A DNA stretch of 64,000 nucleotides, from positions 1,779,261 through 1,843,260 of the forward strand of contig JADCRB010000018.1 of the NCBI GenBank assembly GCA_021464245.1, read 5' to 3'. How positions within the stretch are numbered: the first letter of the stretch is position 1; each line of letters opens with the position of its first letter. Below, piece by piece: positions 58,367-64,000 of this stretch. Below the pieces are notes generated by a model that searched no databases, was not told the DNA's origin, and saw only the letters and a list, made by a program, of their open reading frames with translations. The DNA is from Carallia brachiata (Eukaryota > Streptophyta > Magnoliopsida > Malpighiales > Rhizophoraceae). A program made the translations under genes and the position numbers.

Positions 58367-60239
58367 CTATGAGGCTACAGAAAACGTGTGCTTAGTCTTT
58401 AAAGTGCGGAACAAAAAGTCAAAAGCTTGTGCCGGCGTTGGAAATAAATTACGTAGACTAAGTGCAATGGGAGAGGTGGTTAACAATAGATCAGAAGACG
58501 ATCTTGTAACGGATTGACTATCCTCGAACTTGGATCTATTTGGCTTCACCTTCTAGAAGTGTTTGAACAGCATCAAGCGTGGTTGTGCTTGGTTCCCGCA
58601 GATGACCGCCAGTATCATCCAACTTAATTTCTTAGGTTCTATTATGTAGCCACATGATATTGCCGTACATTTCAGTCATATATTTCATCATTTTATAATA
58701 ATATACTGATTTTTTGTAACCACATACGTTACTTTGTGTAACAAAAAAGTAAATTATAAATTTTTATTACATAAAATATAATTATTGTTGCAAAAACTAT
58801 GAACGTTGTTGCATATGGTTGAAATGTATAACACTACAGTGTGACCATCAACATTTTTTTCTAATATCTTATACCTCAAATGTGTACATGGTTAAAATCC
58901 AGTTGGGTGTTTTCTACTTTCTAGAATCAAGAAGTTTATATTAATCTACTGAAACTTTCGTTTGTTCTCATCTATTAAGGATTCTATTTTGCATTATAAA
59001 TATGTGCATTTAAGATGGTTTCTTATCGGATGGACGTTGGAACAATTACATAGGCCAAGCCTCTATATGAAAACTTGGCACAGAAGACGTCATGCTAACA
59101 TTATCTGCATTCCTTTTTTTTTTTCTTTTCGAAAATGCATCTTTCCAAAAACAACATATAAAATATGCAACAAAATCTATATGTCTTGCTCATTCAATGA
59201 ATTGGTTGCTGCTCGTATACACTTTGTATAATTCATGCATGTAATTTTAATAAAAAAGGTATTCTTTAGTTTTAATATTGTTTAGATACATTATTTTATT
59301 ATTAGTAAACTGTAAACTTTACAAAAAATAGTTGTGATTGAATCGTAATTATGAGATACTAATTATATCAAAAATTATTCCAAAATGTTCCTGATCAATG
59401 TGTTATCCGGCTAATAGAAAACTGTTAAAGGGCCTATAAATGCTCCCTGGCCTTGGCCATTCCAAGTAATTTTTTTTCTTCTTTAAGTTACCATTTTTCT
59501 CTACAAAACCATCTTTGATTAAGGCATCGAAGCCAATGCTAAGACTCTGCATTTTCCTCCAAGTTACCAACGCTAAGCCACGGCTTAGCACCTTGTAGCG
59601 TTTTCTTGTCTTGTAAAAACACAAGCCCATTATATCAGAATGCTCTGCATCAATGATATTCCCAAGAAAGTTTTGCGGATGCCCAATCAAAGACCTTCTA
59701 AAAATTTTTCAATTTCCAGTTATTTATATTTAGCCTTTTTCCCTGCTAAGCGCTGTAGTCACAACTGCAACCAACCACAGCCACATCCACCACAAACCAC
59801 AGCAACGAAAACATAGTCAAAAAGTCTTGTCTATGTTCGTTCCATCACATTTGTCAATAGGCGAAAGGGGAGGCGAAAAAAACAAAAATAAAACTAAATT
59901 CAAAGCAATCAGAACTGCGTGGACACAGACATTGCCATTTGCCAATGAGCCTGTAACACTCAATAGAAGAATTTTGCAGAACGCGCAAACTAAACTTTTC
60001 AGTATGGCAAAAGATGTTATATGGAAATTTTAAAGGTTACACCTCAAATATCTCATAGCCAAACTTTGAACAATGCCGGATGAATTTTAGTTGTTCCATT
60101 CCCCATAATATTTTTCAGGTTTGAGTATTCCTATCAGAAATAGAGTGTGTCTAAAGACTGAGGTCACAGGAGTATACAATATAGCAGTCATCAATATTTT
60201 GTTCCCAATCCTGATATGGCACGTTCTTGGATTCACTTG
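58367..60239. other. Intergenic and 3' flank of the CYP22 gene
   Basis: No gene with recognisable similarity. A minus-strand stretch at 58617-58540 reads like the end of a protein (D-D-T-G-G-H-L-R-E-P, L-L-E-G-E-A-K, stop), but it has no upstream frame. An 8-bp inverted repeat with a 2-nt gap (GCTAAGCC-AC-GGCTTAGC) lies at 59572-59589. The last few hundred bases before 60240 are the presumed CYP22 3' untranslated region. Confidence 0.4.
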
Positions 60240-63200
60240 CTACATTTCCCCACATTCTGCAATAACGCATGCCAGTTTGGGCCGGTTGTTCGGTCCAGTA
60301 GCCACATTCTCAATCTTTCGGACAACCAAAAGCCCATCACCGAGCACCCTCTGTAAAATAGATAAGCAGCAAAAACAAATGAGGGCAAAATATACACTTA
60401 CGGGACAGAACAGTAAAAAAAATTGATTTTTGTAGTTGAAAATGACATAGATCAATTAATGTAAATCACACCCACACTTGAATCGAGCGATATCCCACGT
60501 AAATTCTAGTATTCTATGGATATGCAACAAGAAGAAAAGAATATTCCAATAAAATTAGAGAGCTTACCCCAAATACAACATGCTTATTGTCAAGCCAGTC
60601 ACATTTTGCACAAGTAACAAAGAACTGCAGTAAACAATGTTTAGTCAGATATCATCAATTCAGCAATTTCAGCCAACATGACTCAAAATAATGCATAAGA
60701 ATTCTAAAGATTCTCAACCAAGGAAAAAGACTAAATTCCCAGTTTGCTTAACTTTTCTTTGGTCCTTTCTGGCACCCAGGGAGCACCCCCCTCCCCCCAA
60801 AAACCTGCCTGGGTGGGGGGGGGGGGGGTGGTGGGGGCAGGGGGGGTGTGAAGCGAATGCAGTCCAATTGATTAGTCAATGTTATACATTAACAAAGGCA
60901 GTACATTCGAGGGAGGAGCAAAATATTTGCATTTTTACAGATGTTAAACTAAGCAGTTAGCTGCATGGAGGACTTCAAGTTAAAACATTGTACATAAAGC
61001 ATAAATTCAAATCTCCAGTAAGAATGAAAATGTGAAACATCAAAAAATTCCTTTCAAAAGGTTCATGATCTTTCTGATCACCAATTTGTTGGTACCTTTC
61101 CAATATCTGAGAGAGAGAGAGAGAGAGAGAGGAGAGTACCTGGCATCCATTAGTATTTGGCCCACTGTTTGCCTGCAATTAATTAAAGAAACCAAGCCTT
61201 TGGCATCAGCAGTTTGGCACTAGGGCTATTCCACGAGTGGTGTGCGTGTGTGCATGCATGAAACCATAACAGGGATTTAATTATGCATAAAATATGTTTT
61301 GTGGGGAAAGACGATTTTTTTTTTTTTTTTTTGCAATTCAAGTGAAAAGTAAAATGACTATACGAATGGGTATAAATAAAGCACAAAGTTATATCTTCTT
61401 AAATATGAATAAATAGAGAAAGTTCAATACCATGGACAGTAGCCCTGGACCGGTGTGTTTGGCAATGAAATTTTCATCTTCAAACTTAAGTCCATATATA
61501 GATGTACAACCACTACCATCACCCTGCAATGCAAACCACAAGAGCAAATTTAAATGATTTGATACACTGTCACTGACAACTTATGTATCAGAGAGGCTTA
61601 ATTGCTGCTGAATAAATTGCAATGCATTCACTGCTTCTAGGTTCTAGTGCATCATGGATTCCATGAACCAGTGGAGAAAAGATATTTCTTGTTCATTCCT
61701 TGGCAAATGAGAGCACAAAAAGAGAATCATATATATCCAGATCGGAAAAGCTATAATTGGAACGCATTCACTGCCTGTATTATTCTTTTTTAGTAATGCA
61801 GTTGCTCTTGCAGAATTTGGAATTGAAAGTATGAATTTGGTTAAAACAAAAGTCATCTAGGGATTTTCCCTTCCTCTCCCATGCCTCTTGTTTTTTATTT
61901 AACTACGACAACCATTATGTCATTTCAACGGTGCACAGAAAACCAGCACTGGTTATCTCACAGTTCTTCCAAAGTCCAGATTCCTATTATTACAATAAAA
62001 AAGACAACAGGAATTTCCAATTTAAAACTCCAAACCTGAAATCCTTAAGAGATGTCCTACATCATAAAGTCAAAAAAGGACCATGAGTTGTGCGATGAAT
62101 ACATGTGCTATGGGAGCAGTCTGGCTCCTTTCAAAATTCATTTGAAATTCTTCCATTTCCCAAATATTTAAGATGTTATGTAGAAAAATATCTCTCAACA
62201 ATGGAAGTATGTTAAAGCACGTGGCATACATCAGTTCGACATATTCAGAAGACTGGAATTTTCAAGAATTTCAGTCAAATTAATAATTAACAAAAGGCAG
62301 TAGCACAATTGGAAGAAGTAGAAAGAAAATTGCAAATCCTTATCAAAGTAAGCGCACCTACCTTTACAAAATCACCAGCTTGAATCATAAAATCTTTGAT
62401 CACCCTATGAAACTGGCATCCCTTATAACCAACAGGTAATCCGGCTTTTCTGCCAATTTAATCCATGTCAAATTCATTAAAAACACCAACCACTGGGCCG
62501 CACCATGTCATTTCATCAAATAGCCAGCAATCAAAGATCGAAACACTTAAAGAACAAAAACAACTAAAACAGAATGTCTAAATCAACTAATCCAGTCTCG
62601 AGGAACAATTTTCCCCCACCAGTTCACCAAAGAAAAGAAAGAAAAAAAAATACAACCACACACTTCAATTAACCCATTGGCAAACATAGATAAAACAGTG
62701 TGTGTTCCCGAATGCATGTGTACTTTGTGTAAGGGAAGTAAACAGCAACAAGAAGATCGAATTCTTCGATTGATTTGAATAACTTTGGACAGAACAGCAA
62801 TCCCAAACAAGTCCAGCCAACAAACTTCAAAGTTCAAATGACAATTTTTGTGAGACATATAAAGACTAAAACATTTACAGCTATAAATTAGCACCCAGAG
62901 GGAATCAATCAAACCCCAAAACTGAAAAGGTAAACCATTAAAAAAAAAAAAATCTTGGAAACAACCTTACAACACGAATCCAAATTATTCAACTAAAAAA
63001 ATGAAGCTCAAACAAACTAAAAAAATAAAAGGGAATAAAAGGTATATAATATTTAGCAAATGCATAATGTACCTGAACTCCCCAGTGCAAAACTGCCTGC
63101 CACGATGATTATTGAGAAGACGGAGCAAGCAAAAAAAACAAAAAACAAAAAACAAAAAATGACTTTAAGAATCAATAAGGAGGAAGTAAAATAAACTGCA

Positions 63201-63453
63201 AAAAGCAAAAAAAAAAAAAAAAAAAACAAATGGAGGATGGGGGTGAGAGAGAAGAGAGAGAGAACCTGAAATTCTCGGCGGTTTTGGGGGCGATGTCGGC
63301 GAAGAGCTCCATCTTAATACGGCCGGCGGGGATGGTACCGATAGTAACATCGAAGAAGACGACTGGGTTTTTGGGGTTTGGAGGCCTCACGTGCCATTCC
63401 ACACTCCCTGCCGCCGCCGCGTTGCCTCCTCCTCCTCCTCCTGACGCCATCAT
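60240..63453 (-). CDS. Cyclophilin-type peptidyl-prolyl isomerase, CYP22-like, 197 aa, 7 exons
   Basis: Exons: 63453-63266, 63096-63073, 62449-62362, 61523-61431, 61172-61140, 60624-60568, 60350-60240. All phases agree and total 594 nt. The protein starts [11 protein letters not shown], continues with the CYP22 signature [20 protein letters not shown], and then has a full cyclophilin domain. Active-site residues are present: R, F and Q in [15 protein letters not shown], and W in [12 protein letters not shown]. It ends C-V-I-A-E-C-G-E-M, as do PPIH-type cyclophilins. The human relative PPIH belongs to the U4/U6 snRNP, so a splicing-linked cytosolic or nuclear role is likely by analogy. Exon 2 is only 24 nt. 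Translation could start at the second ATG (63450). No defects. Confidence 0.93.
60785..60848. repeat. C-run/G-run low complexity in a CYP22 intron
   Basis: CCCCCCTCCCCCC followed by several runs of G, up to 14 long. Lies between exons 5 and 6. Confidence 0.85.
61107..61131. repeat. (GA)n microsatellite beside CYP22 exon 5
   Basis: About 25 bases of GA repeats, nine bases from the exon 5 donor site. Confidence 0.85.
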
Positions 63454-64000
63454 CTACCACTCCTTTGCTTTGCTCTGCTCCCACAAACACCTACACAGTC
63501 GAGTCTACTCTAGACTACAGCCCCAACTCCCCTCAAATCGAGCAAAGGAGACAGCGTATACGTTTATTGGTTTATGATGGGGAATAAAAAAGAAAAGGAA
63601 AAGAAAAAAAAAAGTATACCTTTATTTACAATTTATTTGAAAAAAAAAAAATTTTGTGTATTTTTTAAAATATAAATATTAAAAAATTAAATTTTCTTTT
63701 CTAGGATAACAAAAGAAAAGAATTAAGGAATAGTTTTTTTTACCCCTCTTTGGAAGAAATTATTTATTATTTATTTTTATTAATTATGCATGCTTGGTTG
63801 CCTAAGTTACAAATTTATACGAATAGAATTAAAATAAACAAGTAAAGTATAATTCGTGTTATATCATTATTGAGTTTTTAATAATTTAGAAGTGTCTTTT
63901 CTTTGTATCTGGTCGTTTAATTACAAATCTAATGACAAAAATATGATTCAAATCAACAAAAAAATCTTTTACTCCTCAAGAAGCCCAGCTTATTCTTTTA
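63454..64000. other. Promoter and upstream region of the CYP22 gene
   Basis: The first 100 bp are the likely leader and core promoter. The rest is AT-rich, with no further gene visible. Confidence 0.5.

Noticed and set aside
58540..58617. Protein-like ending E-G-E-A-K-stop on the minus strand
   Set aside because: Only about 27 codons without an upstream frame or clear acceptor; could be a relic but cannot be assigned.

Overview
This window looks like nuclear DNA of a core eudicot plant. The evidence is AT-rich intergenic sequence, GT-AG introns, abundant small transposons, and genes whose closest recognisable families are plant-specific: MIZU-KUSSEI 1, retinoblastoma-related 1, a VQ protein, a PPR protein and an ankyrin-PGG protein. 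The species cannot be fixed from the sequence alone.

Layout: 1-4.1 kb is intergenic, with a LINE relic split by a foldback element and a SINE with a perfect 15-bp target duplication. A single-exon MIZ1-type gene (4175-4951, +) follows. About 460 bp past it lies a complete 5.04-kb Ty3/gypsy chromovirus retrotransposon (5412-10447, minus) with near-identical LTRs but broken reading frames. RBR1 (12257-19527, +, 18 coding exons) has two E2F-type sites just upstream of its start. An ERI1-like DEDDh exoribonuclease with a C-terminal GRF zinc finger occupies 22151-28990 (minus, 4 exons with very long introns).

From 29 to 34 kb the DNA is AT-rich and apparently empty apart from MITEs. A PPR gene of the At1g77360 type (about 34.6-36.05 kb, +) is disrupted by about ten frame changes. 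It is followed by relics of a receptor-like kinase and a Myb/SANT-like gene, and by a Helitron-type 3' terminus. An ankyrin-repeat/PGG membrane protein gene (38966-41979, minus, 5 exons) has one frame break. From 43 to 50.5 kb there is a cluster of non-autonomous DNA transposons: a 1.67-kb hAT-like element, two other repeat-rich elements, a large inverted repeat and three related copies of a MITE family, two of which carry a 95-bp internal period. A single-exon VQ-motif gene (51929-52387, minus), another transposon-rich stretch, and a complete seven-exon CYP22-type cyclophilin gene (60240-63453, minus) finish the window.

The genes have unrelated housekeeping or regulatory roles (hydrotropism, cell cycle, RNA decay, organelle RNA processing, stress signalling, protein folding) and form no operon-like unit. 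The strongest anomalies are single-base frame breaks in RBR1, the PPR gene and the ankyrin gene. Many can be explained by a missing base in a short homopolymer, so consensus error must be excluded before any of these is called a pseudogene. I found no convincing new multi-gene system.
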